Shown here piece by piece: positions 34,177 to 42,525 of a stretch of 64,000 nucleotides of DNA; position 1 is the first letter of the stretch; each line of letters begins with the position of its first letter. Below the pieces are notes generated by a model. The model was given only the letters and a program-made list of their open reading frames with translations. It was not told the DNA's origin and made no database searches. Made by a program: the position numbers and the translations under genes. Origin of the DNA: Paenarthrobacter nicotinovorans (GTDB lineage: Bacteria; Actinomycetota; Actinomycetes; Actinomycetales; Micrococcaceae). The stretch spans positions 3,534,001-3,598,000 of the forward strand of contig NZ_CP089293.1 in NCBI RefSeq assembly GCF_021919345.1, read 5' to 3'.

Positions 34177-35169
34177 ATGGCAGACGACTTCAGCTTCAGC
34201 ATCACCACCACCCGCTTCGACGAGGACTACTCGCCGTCGGAAGGCTCCCGGATCACGACGAATTTCGCCAACCTGGCACGGGGCGAGCACCGCCAGGAGA
34301 ACCTCCGCAACGCCTTGACGATGATGCGGCGACGCTTCAACGATCTCGCAGCCTGGGACAACCCGCACCGGGACCGCTACACGCTCGAACTTGAGATCGT
34401 TTCCGTACAGATACAGCTCCCCACGGAAGCCACGGACCAGCAGTTCCCCCTGTTCGAGGTTCTCGACATCCAGATCGTCGACCAGCTGAACGGGGTCCGT
34501 CACCAAGGGATCGTGGGAAACAACTTCTCCTCCTACGTCCGCGACTTCGACTTCAGCGTCGTACTGCCGGCAGCAGCAGGCGACTCAGGCAAGCCCACCG
34601 TTCCCGAGGACTTCGGCGATCTTCACGGCAAACTGTTCCAGCACTTCCTCGATTCCGCGGAATGCCAGGAACGCTTCCCGCAGCCGCCAGTGGTCTGCAT
34701 CAGCGTCTCCACGAGTAAGACATACCGGCGCACCGGAAACCATCACCCGGTACTGGGCGTCGAGTACCAGCAGGACGACTTCTCGCTGACCGACCTGTAC
34801 TTCGGAAAAATGGGGCTGCAGGTCCGCTACTTCATGCCGCCCGGCAGCGTCGCGCCGCTCGCCTTCTATTTCCGCGGCGACCTGCTCAACGACTACTCCA
34901 ACCTGCAGCTCATCGGCACGATCAGCACCATGGAGACGTTCCAGAAGATCTACCGCCCGGAGGTCTACAACGCGAACTCCGCCGCCGCCGCCATCTACCA
35001 GCCGAGCCTGGGAGAACAGGATTACTCGCGGACCCGGATCGCTTACGACCGCGTCGAGCGCAGTCAGCTCGCGGTCAAGCAGGCGAAATACACGGAGGAG
35101 CACTTCATCACTCCCCACAAGGACCTGTTGGACCGGTGGACCGCCAAATACCCCGCTCTCGTCAACTGA
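34177..35169 (+). CDS. mesX: MesX (DUF1852), partner of methionine synthase MesD
   Basis: A 330-residue DUF1852 protein. The diagnostic N-terminus is DFSFSITTTRFDEDYSPSEG followed by TTNFANLARGE, and the C-terminal half includes YFGKMGLQVRYFMPPGS. Genetic work on Acinetobacter showed that DUF1852 (named MesX) and oxygen are needed for MesD activity; its chemistry is unknown. It precedes mesD by 20 bp. The ATG has only a weak ribosome site. An earlier ATG at 34119, out of frame, has a better one (AGGAAGG), so a short upstream peptide is possible. Confidence 0.92.
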   Translation: MADDFSFSITTTRFDEDYSPSEGSRITTNFANLARGEHRQENLRNALTMMRRRFNDLAAWDNPHRDRYTLELEIVSVQIQLPTEATDQQFPLFEVLDIQIVDQLNGVRHQGIVGNNFSSYVRDFDFSVVLPAAAGDSGKPTVPEDFGDLHGKLFQHFLDSAECQERFPQPPVVCISVSTSKTYRRTGNHHPVLGVEYQQDDFSLTDLYFGKMGLQVRYFMPPGSVAPLAFYFRGDLLNDYSNLQLIGTISTMETFQKIYRPEVYNANSAAAAIYQPSLGEQDYSRTRIAYDRVERSQLAVKQAKYTEEHFITPHKDLLDRWTAKYPALVN

Positions 35170-35189
35170 CCCCCGGAGAAACGTCAATC

Positions 35190-36236
35190 ATGAACACACT
35201 TTTGCCCACCACCGTTGTCGGAAGCCTGCCGAAACCATCGTGGCTCGCACAGCCGGAGACTCTTTGGTCGCCGTGGAAACTGGAGGGAGATGCGCTGCTC
35301 GAAGGCAAGCAGGATGCCCTGCGCATCGCCATCCAGGAACAGACCCGGCGCGGCATCGACATTGTCAGCGACGGCGAGCAAACCCGCCAGCACTTCGTCA
35401 CTACCTTCATCGAGCATCTCAGCGGGGTCGACTTCGAACAGCGCAAGACCGTGCGCATCCGCGACCGCTACGACGCGAGCGTGCCGACCGTCGTCGGACC
35501 GGTGCGCCGTGAACGGCCGGTATTCGTCGAAGACGCAAAGTTCCTCCGCGCAACCACCGACCGGCCGATCAAATGGACTCTTCCCGGTCCAATGACAATG
35601 GTGGACACGCTCTACGATGACCACTACAAGAGCCGCGAGAAGCTGGCCTGGGAGTTCGCCGCGATCCTGAACGAGGAGGCGAAAGAACTGGAGGCGGCCG
35701 GAGTGGACATCATCCAGTTCGACGAGCCCGCGTTCAATGTCTTCCTCGATGAGGTCAAAGACTGGGGCGTGGCCGCCCTGGAGAGAGCGGCAGAGGGACT
35801 GCGCGCGGAGACCGCCGTGCATATCTGCTACGGCTACGGGATCAAGGCGAATACTGACTGGAAGGCGACGCTCGGCTCACAGTGGCGGCAGTACGAGGAA
35901 TCGTTCCCGCTGCTGCAGAATTCCAGCATCGACATCATCTCGCTGGAGTGCCAGAACTCCCACGTGCCCATGGACCTCATCGAGCTCCTCCGCGGCAAGA
36001 AAGTCATGCTCGGGGCAATCGACGTCGCAAATGAGACCATCGAGACCCCGGAGGAGGTCGCCGACACCCTCCGCAAGGCCCTGCAGTTCGTCGATGCGGA
36101 CAAGCTCATCCCCAGCTCGAACTGCGGCATGGCGCCGTTCCCCCGGGACGTCGCACTGGCCAAGCTGAGCGCTCTCAGCGCAGGGACGAACATCATCCGC
36201 GAGGAACTCGCCCGCTCCGCCGCCCAGGTGTCATAA
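35190..36236 (+). CDS. mesD: MesD, core (folate-independent) methionine synthase
   Basis: A 348-residue protein equal to the C-terminal catalytic half of MetE, without the folate-binding N-domain. It begins TTVVGSLPKPSWLAQPE. Probable zinc ligands are His and Cys in VHICYGYG (near residues 210-212), Glu in ISLECQNSH (near 251) and Cys in SSNCGMAPF (near 311). It converts homocysteine to methionine. The MesD family needs neither methyl-tetrahydrofolate nor cobalamin but does need MesX and oxygen; the methyl donor is unknown. The ATG follows GGAGAA. It lies between mesX and the flavin reductase. Confidence 0.92.
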   Translation: MNTLLPTTVVGSLPKPSWLAQPETLWSPWKLEGDALLEGKQDALRIAIQEQTRRGIDIVSDGEQTRQHFVTTFIEHLSGVDFEQRKTVRIRDRYDASVPTVVGPVRRERPVFVEDAKFLRATTDRPIKWTLPGPMTMVDTLYDDHYKSREKLAWEFAAILNEEAKELEAAGVDIIQFDEPAFNVFLDEVKDWGVAALERAAEGLRAETAVHICYGYGIKANTDWKATLGSQWRQYEESFPLLQNSSIDIISLECQNSHVPMDLIELLRGKKVMLGAIDVANETIETPEEVADTLRKALQFVDADKLIPSSNCGMAPFPRDVALAKLSALSAGTNIIREELARSAAQVS

Positions 36237-36238
36237 CC

Positions 36239-36811
36239 ATGTTTCACGCCTACCCGCCGGACACGTGGGTCGGGGCTCCGAAGCAAAGCTTCCCGTCCTC
36301 CCTCTCGGCCGACGAATTCAAAGCACTGTTCCGTGGCCACCCGGGAGGTGTCGCCGTCATCACGGCGGATGCCGGCGAAGGACCGGTGGCGCTGACGGTG
36401 TCGTCGGTCGTGTCAGTGAGTGCGGAACCTCCGTTGCTGATTTTCTCGGTCTCGGCATTGTCCTCTGCCTCTGAGGTCCTTTCACGCGCCGAAACCGTCG
36501 TCGTGCACCTGCTGGACGCGCACGACATCGACTTGGCGAAGTTTGGAGCCACCCCCGGCGCCGACCGCTTTGACCAAACGCACCGCTGGTCGACCCTTGA
36601 AACCGGAGAAGCGGTGTATGACGATGTGCGCGCCTGGGTGCGTTGCGCCGTCATCAATCGCATGGAGGTGGGGACCTCCAGCATCATCGCCGTTCACGCC
36701 CTGGAGTCCCGCGTGATGCGTGACGTCCAAGCGGGCGAATCCGGCGACGCCCTGGTCTACCACAACCGTTCATGGCACCGCCTGGGCGAGCATTCCAAGC
36801 ATGAAGGCTGA
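36239..36811 (+). CDS. Flavin reductase family protein of the mes operon
   Basis: A 190-residue flavin reductase-like FMN-binding protein. It shows FKALFRGHPGGVAVITADAG, then the substrate strand VALTVSSVVSVSAEPPLLIF, and GADRFDQTHRW. This split-barrel family supplies reduced flavin to oxygen-using monooxygenases. The gene begins 2 bp after mesD, so the three genes are co-transcribed. A role in delivering reduced flavin to MesX for an oxygen-dependent step fits the known oxygen requirement, but it is an inference. Confidence 0.88.
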   Translation: MFHAYPPDTWVGAPKQSFPSSLSADEFKALFRGHPGGVAVITADAGEGPVALTVSSVVSVSAEPPLLIFSVSALSSASEVLSRAETVVVHLLDAHDIDLAKFGATPGADRFDQTHRWSTLETGEAVYDDVRAWVRCAVINRMEVGTSSIIAVHALESRVMRDVQAGESGDALVYHNRSWHRLGEHSKHEG

Positions 36812-36850
36812 GCGCCGCGCCAACAATGCAATGCAGCAGGCCGAACGGCG

Positions 36851-36883
36851 GACGACGGCGGGAGCATAACTCCCGCCGTCGTC
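36851..36883 (+). terminator. Terminator after the mes operon
   Basis: GACGACGGCGGGAG pairs perfectly with CTCCCGCCGTCGTC around a five-base loop, about 40 bases after the flavin reductase stop. A short CGTTAAA follows. It may also stop the convergent adenylate kinase transcript. Confidence 0.8.
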
Positions 36884-36947
36884 CTCGTTAAAGTCGACGG
36901 CGGTGCGGTCGCCGTCGTCGAACGGCGCGCCAAGCGGTCCCCTGGGG

Positions 36948-37526
36948 CTAAGCCGCCAGCGCCCCTTCGACGGCGGCAATTGCGGCCCGCGTAATGCTTT
37001 CCCGCTCGCCGGTTCCCTCCACGGTCAACAGAATCCCGCGCTTGGTGTACGCCGTCAAAACCGGCTGGGTCTCTTCGCGGTACAGCTCCAACCGATGTTG
37101 GATCACGTCTTCGGTATCATCGCTCCGACCCTGTTCTTGGGCACGGCGGAGCATCCGGGCCAGCAACTCGCCGTCCGGGGCCGTGAGCGCCAGGACAACT
37201 TCCAAGGGCTGGCCTCGTACTGCAAGCATCTCGTCCAGGGCCCCGATCTGAATGACCGTCCGGGGGTAGCCATCCAGCAGGAAGCCGTCGGCAGCATCGG
37301 GTTCCTCCATGCGCTGCTTGAGCATGTCCGTGGTGACGTGGTCCGGCACAAACTCGCCCTTGTCCATGAAAGCACTGGCTTCCAGCCCGAGTTCGGTTTT
37401 GTCCCGGACGTGGGCGCGGAACAGATCCCCCGTGGAGATGGCGGGAATCCCGAAATGCCGCGCAAGGTGCTCAGCCTGCGTGCCTTTGCCGGAACCTGGA
37501 GGGCCCATGATGATCAGTCGCGCCAT
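36948..37526 (-). CDS. adk: Adenylate kinase
   Basis: A 192-residue short-form adenylate kinase that interconverts AMP, ADP and ATP. The P-loop is IIMGPPGSGKGTQAEHLA, the AMP site is ISTGDLFRAH, and the LDGYPRT segment precedes the lid. The lid is short, as in actinobacterial enzymes, and has no zinc cysteines. Actinobacteria normally carry adk in the ribosomal protein operon with secY. This isolated copy, away from any ribosomal gene, is probably a paralogue (inference). It stands between the mes operon and the RpiR regulator. Confidence 0.9.
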   Translation of the reverse strand: MARLIIMGPPGSGKGTQAEHLARHFGIPAISTGDLFRAHVRDKTELGLEASAFMDKGEFVPDHVTTDMLKQRMEEPDAADGFLLDGYPRTVIQIGALDEMLAVRGQPLEVVLALTAPDGELLARMLRRAQEQGRSDDTEDVIQHRLELYREETQPVLTAYTKRGILLTVEGTGERESITRAAIAAVEGALAA

Positions 37527-37576
37527 GACACTGGTCCGTTTCGAGAGGCGGCCGGGGTTACAAGACTACTCTCCCG

Positions 37577-38455
37577 CTAGGAGCTGGAGCGCGGGTGCAT
37601 GATCCGCATCTGGTCCCAGGTACGCTCCGATGCAGCGATGTTCTGGTTGGACCGCTCACGGTCCAGGGAAGCGAGTTCGACGGCGATCGCCTGGACCGCG
37701 GATACGGCACCTGTCAGGGATGGGAAGAATCCCGCGCCTTCCGTAGGCACCACGATCCGATGGTCGGCATGCACTGCCACCGGTGATCCTGCGCTGTCCG
37801 TGATGGAGGCGATGGGGGTGCCAAGGTTGTGCGCGATCTCGACCGCCCGCATGGTGCTGTCGTAGACCCTCCAAAGGCTGATCGCGATGACGAGGTCTTC
37901 TGCACCAAGCCGTGCAATGGCGTTGGTCAGGGCAGCGACGTCGGCATCGAGGAGCCGTACGTTGTAGCCGGCGATGATCGCGTTGTGTTCCAGCGCCTTG
38001 CCCGGGATGGCGTAACTGCCTGCTGCAACGATGAAAGTCTGCCGTGCACCGGCAATCGCCTGCGCAATGTCATGAAGGGTGTTGGCATCCAGGGTTCGCT
38101 CAAAGTGGGCCAGGTTGGCGCGATCCGTGGACACTGCAGCCTGTGCCGGGCTGTTGATGTGGCCGTTGTGTTCGGCGGCAACTTCCACTGCGCTAAGGGA
38201 CGCCAGGAAGCGTGAACGCAGCTCGAATTGGAAGTCTGCCCACCCCTTGAATCCCAGTGTTTGCGCGGTTCTTGTCACCGTGGAGGCGTTCGAGGCGGCA
38301 GCCCCGGCGATGTCGCTCACAGAGCCGTAGGACGCAAGCCGTGGCTGGGATCGGAGGATGCCAATGACTTGCAATTGGCGTGCCGCGAGCTTCCGCCCTT
38401 GGACACGGCTGTCCAGCCACTCGGTCAACGTTGACGAGTCGAAATCTTCTTCCAC
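37577..38455 (-). CDS. MurR/RpiR family transcriptional regulator
   Basis: A 292-residue regulator. The N-terminal helix-turn-helix shows LASYGSVSDIAGAAASNAST followed by VTRTAQTLGF. A C-terminal SIS domain (residues about 125-260) shows QTFIVAAGSYAIPGKALEHN and LVIAISLWRVYDST, which usually senses a phosphosugar. It is divergent from the MFS-GAF-amidohydrolase operon and is its probable regulator. That operon has no evident sugar gene, so the effector may be another small phosphorylated or acidic metabolite. Confidence 0.88.
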   Translation of the reverse strand: MEEDFDSSTLTEWLDSRVQGRKLAARQLQVIGILRSQPRLASYGSVSDIAGAAASNASTVTRTAQTLGFKGWADFQFELRSRFLASLSAVEVAAEHNGHINSPAQAAVSTDRANLAHFERTLDANTLHDIAQAIAGARQTFIVAAGSYAIPGKALEHNAIIAGYNVRLLDADVAALTNAIARLGAEDLVIAISLWRVYDSTMRAVEIAHNLGTPIASITDSAGSPVAVHADHRIVVPTEGAGFFPSLTGAVSAVQAIAVELASLDRERSNQNIAASERTWDQMRIMHPRSSS

Positions 38456-38502
38456 CTATTGACCTACCTCACACTTTGGCCGTAACTTCGATACATCGCT
38501 TC

Positions 38503-38518
38503 TGCACAGATCCGTGCA
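38503..38518. promoter_or_regulatory. Candidate RpiR operator
   Basis: TGCAC-AGATCC-GTGCA is a perfect 5-bp inverted repeat in the 108-bp gap between the RpiR gene and the MFS gene. It lies about 45 bp from each start. It is a plausible operator, with no further support. Confidence 0.35.
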
Positions 38519-38563
38519 TATTCCTAAAAATGTACAACTTGGCCCACTTTGGCAGGAATCACC

Positions 38564-39958
38564 ATGTCTCTCACAGCACGCTTGGATCGTCTGGCTCTCA
38601 GTCGACCACACTACAAGCTTCTCCTTATCGGAGGCCTCGGCTACTCGTTCGACGGCATGGACGGTGCAGTAGTCGCCTTCCTGCTCCCGCGCATCCAGGA
38701 ACTATGGGGCCTCAGCACCGCCAGCCTCGGATTGGTTGGCTCCGCGGCCCCGTTCGGCTTCTTCTTCGGCGCAATCCTGGCCGGTTGGATGGGTGACCGC
38801 TTCGGCCGCAAGAAGGTCATGTTGTGGGCTCTTGCCTTCTACTGCCTCATGTCGATCGTCGCGGCCATGGCCCCCAACTTTGAAATCTTCCTGATTGCAC
38901 GGATCTTTGCAGGATTGGGGGCCGGCGCCGAAAGCGTGATCATCGCCCCCTTCCTCTCCGAGTTCATCCCTCCCAAGCGCCGCGGCTGGTTCATTGGAAC
39001 CCTGGCCGGCTTCTTCTCCTTCGGCTTCGTGGCTGCCGCACTGATCGGCCGGTTCGTGGTTCCCATGGGCGAGGATGGCTGGCGCTGGGCGCAGGTCATC
39101 ACTGCCGTTCCCATCCTCCTCCTGCTCTGGTGGCGTCGCAGCCTGCCCGAATCCCCGCGCTTCCTCATCAGCCGCGGACGCATCGCAGAGGCAACCGCAG
39201 TAGTGGATCGCTTCGAGCAGAGCGTAGTGAAAGCCACCGGGAAGCCCTTGGCGCCCTTGCCATCCGCGGAAGAAGAGATCACCAAGCACGAGCAAAAGAT
39301 CAGTGTCTGGAATGCCCTGAAATTCATGTGGTCCAAGGCAATGCGCCGCCGGACCGCGGTGATCTGGTTGATCTGGTTCGTCATCACGTTCTCCTACTAC
39401 GGCTTCTTCTCCTGGATTCCCACGTTGCTGGTAGGCCGTGGCATCACGGTCACCAAGAGCTTCGAATTCTCCATCCTCATTTACCTGGCACAAATCCCCG
39501 GCTACTTCTCGGCGGCCTGGTTGTGTGACCGGATCGACCGCAAAAACACCATCGCCCTCTACCTGGCGGGATCGGCCATCAGTGCCTTCTGGCTGAGCCA
39601 GTCCAACGATTCCGGCATGATCCTGGTGGCCGCAGCAACGTTGTCCTTCTTCCTGAACGGCACCTACGCAGGTGTTTACGCCTACACCCCGGAGCTCTTC
39701 CCCACCTGGATGCGCGCCACCGGCGTTGGCCTTGCCAGTGCTGTGGGCCGCGTCGGCAGCATCCTGGCCCCGTCCATCATCGGAATCTTCGCGGCTTCCC
39801 TCGGTTTCGGCGGAGTGTTCACCATGACCACCGTGGTGCTGACAATCGGCGTCCTGGGCGTCGTGATCTTCGGCGCCTCCACTGCGGGCAAGTCGCTGGA
39901 AGACATCAACGCCCGAGCCGAACATGACCCGGCAGCGGCAGGAACAGCGAGCAAATGA
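38564..39958 (+). CDS. MFS transporter (AAHS/sugar-porter-like)
   Basis: A 464-residue, 12-helix transporter. GGLGYSFDGMDGAVVAFLLP in helix 1 and GWMGDRFGRKKVML between helices 2 and 3 are typical. RSLPESPRFLISRGR and YTPELFPTWMRATGVG place it with metabolite:proton symporters for organic acids. I chose the ATG that follows AGGAATCACC rather than an in-frame TTG five codons upstream. It heads a three-gene operon; the GAF gene overlaps its end by 4 bp. Confidence 0.9.
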   Translation: MSLTARLDRLALSRPHYKLLLIGGLGYSFDGMDGAVVAFLLPRIQELWGLSTASLGLVGSAAPFGFFFGAILAGWMGDRFGRKKVMLWALAFYCLMSIVAAMAPNFEIFLIARIFAGLGAGAESVIIAPFLSEFIPPKRRGWFIGTLAGFFSFGFVAAALIGRFVVPMGEDGWRWAQVITAVPILLLLWWRRSLPESPRFLISRGRIAEATAVVDRFEQSVVKATGKPLAPLPSAEEEITKHEQKISVWNALKFMWSKAMRRRTAVIWLIWFVITFSYYGFFSWIPTLLVGRGITVTKSFEFSILIYLAQIPGYFSAAWLCDRIDRKNTIALYLAGSAISAFWLSQSNDSGMILVAAATLSFFLNGTYAGVYAYTPELFPTWMRATGVGLASAVGRVGSILAPSIIGIFAASLGFGGVFTMTTVVLTIGVLGVVIFGASTAGKSLEDINARAEHDPAAAGTASK

Positions 39959-40464
39959 GCGGAAACACCATGAAGACTGACACCACGTTCCAAGAGGCCT
40001 TCACCTCCCTGCAGAAGGATCCGGGAGTCATCCTGTTCACTGCATTGCAGTGGATCCCGCAACGTTCCGGCCTGAAGCGGCTGTTCACCAGCCATCCCGC
40101 GGAATACCCGGTGGGCGGAGAGAAGACCGTCGAGATCTCCCCCGGCTGGCTGGGAACCGTCATCGAAGAAAAGAAGCCGTTCCTTGCCCCTGACCTGGCA
40201 GCACTCCGCGAAGTCTTTTCAGACTCCGGACTTATCCAGCAGCTCGGCTGCGGAGCCGTGATCAACGTGCCGGTCCTCGATCCTGGCAACAACGTGGTGG
40301 GCGTCCTGGCGCTCCTTGATGCGGAAGGCAAGTACACGCAGCAAAGTGTGGACACCGCCGTCGAAGTCATCAACGCGAACCTGCCCGCGCTGGTCCAAGC
40401 CTTTGAAGCCCATCCCACTGAAGTACCTGAAGACCCCGAAGTCCCCGGGAAGGACACCGTTTAG
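39955..40464 (+). CDS. GAF domain-containing protein
   Basis: A 169-residue protein that is essentially one GAF domain. Visible segments are GWLGTVIEEKKPFLAPDLAA, then LGCGAVINVPVLDPGNNVVG and VLALLDAEGKYTQQSVD. No output domain (kinase, HTH or cyclase) is attached. Lying inside a transporter-amidohydrolase operon, it may bind or sense the pathway's small molecule. It starts in an ATGA overlap with the MFS gene and ends one base before the amidohydrolase. Confidence 0.8.
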   Translation: MSGNTMKTDTTFQEAFTSLQKDPGVILFTALQWIPQRSGLKRLFTSHPAEYPVGGEKTVEISPGWLGTVIEEKKPFLAPDLAALREVFSDSGLIQQLGCGAVINVPVLDPGNNVVGVLALLDAEGKYTQQSVDTAVEVINANLPALVQAFEAHPTEVPEDPEVPGKDTV

Positions 40465-40465
40465 C

Positions 40466-41698
40466 ATGAGCACCACCCTTGAAACCACGGCCCTCGTCAT
40501 CCGCAACGCCAGCGTCCTGGACGTGGACGCCGGCACCTACTCGACTGCCGACGTCGTGAGCGTTGATGGAAAGATCAGCAGCGTAGGACCGAACGCCGAG
40601 GCGCCTTCGAACGCCCGGGTCATCGACGGCACAGGGAAGTTCGTCATCCCGGGCCTCATCGACGCCCACGTCCACGTCGTGGCGTCAAGCGCCGACTTCC
40701 GTTCCCTGACCTACACGCCGGCGTCGTACGTCTATGCGCAGACGGCCCGGATCATGGGAGAGATGCTGCGCCGCGGCTTTACTACTGTCCGTGACCTCTC
40801 GGGCGCCGACTTCGGGCTGGCCATGGCGCAGGAGGAGGGGCTGCTGGAAGGCCCGAAAATCCACTTCTGCGGCCACGCGCTGAGCCAGACCGGCGGTCAC
40901 GGCGATATGCGGCTCCCCGGCGAAGACCATGATCCCAATGGCCGCGGCTGCTGTGGCATCGGCCGGGTGGCTGATGGCGTGGACGCTGTCAGGGCCGCTG
41001 CCCGCGACGAAATCCGCAAGGGCGCCCACCACATCAAGATCATGGCGTCCGGCGGCGTCTCCTCCCCCACTGACCGCATCGACTCGACGCAGTATTCCAT
41101 GGAGGAAATGCGGGCAGCAGTGGAAGAGGCCGAGGCTGCCAACCGCTACGTCGCAGCCCACGCCTACACTGCCCGGGCCATCAACCGCGCGCTGGAAGCC
41201 GGGGTGCGTTCGATCGAACACGGCAACCTCCTGGACGACGAAAGCCTGCGGCTCTTCCTCGAGAAGGACGCCTTCCTGGTTCCCACGCTGGTGACCTACT
41301 GGGCGTTGAAGGAAGAAGGCAAGGAATTCGGCCTCACCGAGGAGATGTGGGCCAAGGTGGACTCTGTGCTCACCAGCGGACTCGAAGCCATCTCGCGGGC
41401 CCACCAGGCAGGCGTCAAGATGGCCTTCGGATCCGATCTTCTGGGCGGCATGCACCGCCACCAGAACGAACAGTTCAGGCTGTTGGGCAAGGTCCAGCCC
41501 GCCATCGACGCCATCCGCTCAGCCACCACGACGGCGGCGCTGCTGCTTGAGCGCGCAGGTGAACTTGGCGTGGTGGCGCCGGGCGCCGACGCGGACATGC
41601 TGGTCCTGGACGCGGATCCGGTGGCCGATATCTCCGTGCTTGCCGATATTTCGGAGCACCTCGAATACCTGGTCCAGAACGGCCGGGTGATCTCCTAG
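40466..41698 (+). CDS. Amidohydrolase family protein (imidazolonepropionase/prolidase-like)
   Basis: A 410-residue metal-dependent hydrolase. The first metal motif is PGLIDAHVHVV (His-x-His, near residue 65). A probable carboxylated lysine is in HIKIMASGG, followed by metal histidines in VAAHAYTARA and SIEHGNLLDD. The catalytic aspartate lies in FGSDLLGG. Relatives cleave aryldipeptides, Xaa-Pro dipeptides or imidazolones. The substrate is probably imported by the MFS protein of the same operon; which one cannot be told from sequence. Confidence 0.9.
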   Translation: MSTTLETTALVIRNASVLDVDAGTYSTADVVSVDGKISSVGPNAEAPSNARVIDGTGKFVIPGLIDAHVHVVASSADFRSLTYTPASYVYAQTARIMGEMLRRGFTTVRDLSGADFGLAMAQEEGLLEGPKIHFCGHALSQTGGHGDMRLPGEDHDPNGRGCCGIGRVADGVDAVRAAARDEIRKGAHHIKIMASGGVSSPTDRIDSTQYSMEEMRAAVEEAEAANRYVAAHAYTARAINRALEAGVRSIEHGNLLDDESLRLFLEKDAFLVPTLVTYWALKEEGKEFGLTEEMWAKVDSVLTSGLEAISRAHQAGVKMAFGSDLLGGMHRHQNEQFRLLGKVQPAIDAIRSATTTAALLLERAGELGVVAPGADADMLVLDADPVADISVLADISEHLEYLVQNGRVIS

Positions 41699-41797
41699 CG
41701 CCTGCTCCCGAGGGCTATCAGGCCTGTTCTTCCCCTCCGAAAAGCCCGATAATGTAAGCATGCTGATCAATACCGAATCGAGCAGGAGGAGGACAAA

Positions 41798-42451
41798 GTG
41801 ACCACGAAAGTGAACAAGACAATCATGGTCAACGTTCCGATCAGTACGGCCTACAGGCAATGGACACAGTTCGAGGAATTCCCGCACTTCATGGGCGGAG
41901 TGGAGCGAGTGACGCGGCTCGGCGACGACCGCCTTGAATGGGTCGCCGAGATCGCAGGCGTCCACCGCACGTGGGAAGCCAGGATCGTCCAGCAGGACGT
42001 GGACCGTGCCGTGGCGTGGGCCGCCGTCGAGGGTGTCAAGAACGCAGGGTGGGTGGAGTTCAAGGAAGCCGGCCCCAGCCAGACTTCCCTGCACTTGTCG
42101 TTGGAATACGAACCCCACGGCGTCCTGGAATTCCTGGGGGACAAGTTGCACATTGTTGAGAGGCAGGCTGAGTCAGACTTGAAGAAGTTCAAGGAGTACA
42201 TCGAAAAGCAGGCACCGGAGACCGGCACCGCGGGAACCGACACCACAAACACCACAGGAACCGACACCACAAATACCACACCGGTTATCGACCCCATCAA
42301 CCACCCGTTCGACCAGACCAACGGGTTGGCGGACGTCGATGGAGACTCGGATGGCACCGCCGAAAGCGATACCCGAAGCAAGGCCGAACGCAGGGACGGG
42401 GACGACCCCAGAGCCGTCCCCCCACTGGGTGGCACCCTCGGCCAGCACTGA
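41798..42451 (+). CDS. SRPBCC family protein with disordered tail
   Basis: A 217-residue protein. Residues 1-140 form a START-like SRPBCC (polyketide cyclase/dehydrase) domain (IMVNVPISTAYRQWTQFEEF, then PHFMGGVERVTRLGDDRLEW). The last 75 residues are acidic and low complexity, with a duplicated GTDTTNTT. The fold binds hydrophobic ligands; no substrate is known. It begins with GTG after GGAGGAGGAC. A paralogue without the long tail lies at 62997 in this window. Confidence 0.85.
   Translation: MTTKVNKTIMVNVPISTAYRQWTQFEEFPHFMGGVERVTRLGDDRLEWVAEIAGVHRTWEARIVQQDVDRAVAWAAVEGVKNAGWVEFKEAGPSQTSLHLSLEYEPHGVLEFLGDKLHIVERQAESDLKKFKEYIEKQAPETGTAGTDTTNTTGTDTTNTTPVIDPINHPFDQTNGLADVDGDSDGTAESDTRSKAERRDGDDPRAVPPLGGTLGQH
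42233..42280 (+). repeat. 24-bp tandem duplication in the SRPBCC tail
   Basis: Two adjacent 24-base units beginning GGAACCGACACCACAAA differ at one base. They encode GTDTTNTT twice, in frame, in the disordered tail. This looks like recent slippage or unequal crossover. Confidence 0.85.
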
Positions 42452-42462
42452 CCGGAGAAAGC

Positions 42463-42522
42463 AACGCGGGGTTACTTACGGCCCATAGGGGGTATCCCAA
42501 AGGCCATAAGTAACCCCGCGTT
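42463..42522. terminator. Bidirectional terminator hairpin
   Basis: Two 21-base arms, containing CGCGGGGTTACTTA and its complement, pair with one mismatch around an 18-base loop. It sits between the convergent SRPBCC and rhamnogalacturonan lyase genes, four bases from the lyase stop. It can serve both. Confidence 0.82.
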
Positions 42523-42525
42523 GTT

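Noticed and set aside
42463..42522. Considered as an insertion-sequence end
   Set aside because: It sits between convergent genes as a simple hairpin with one mismatch; a terminator explains it.
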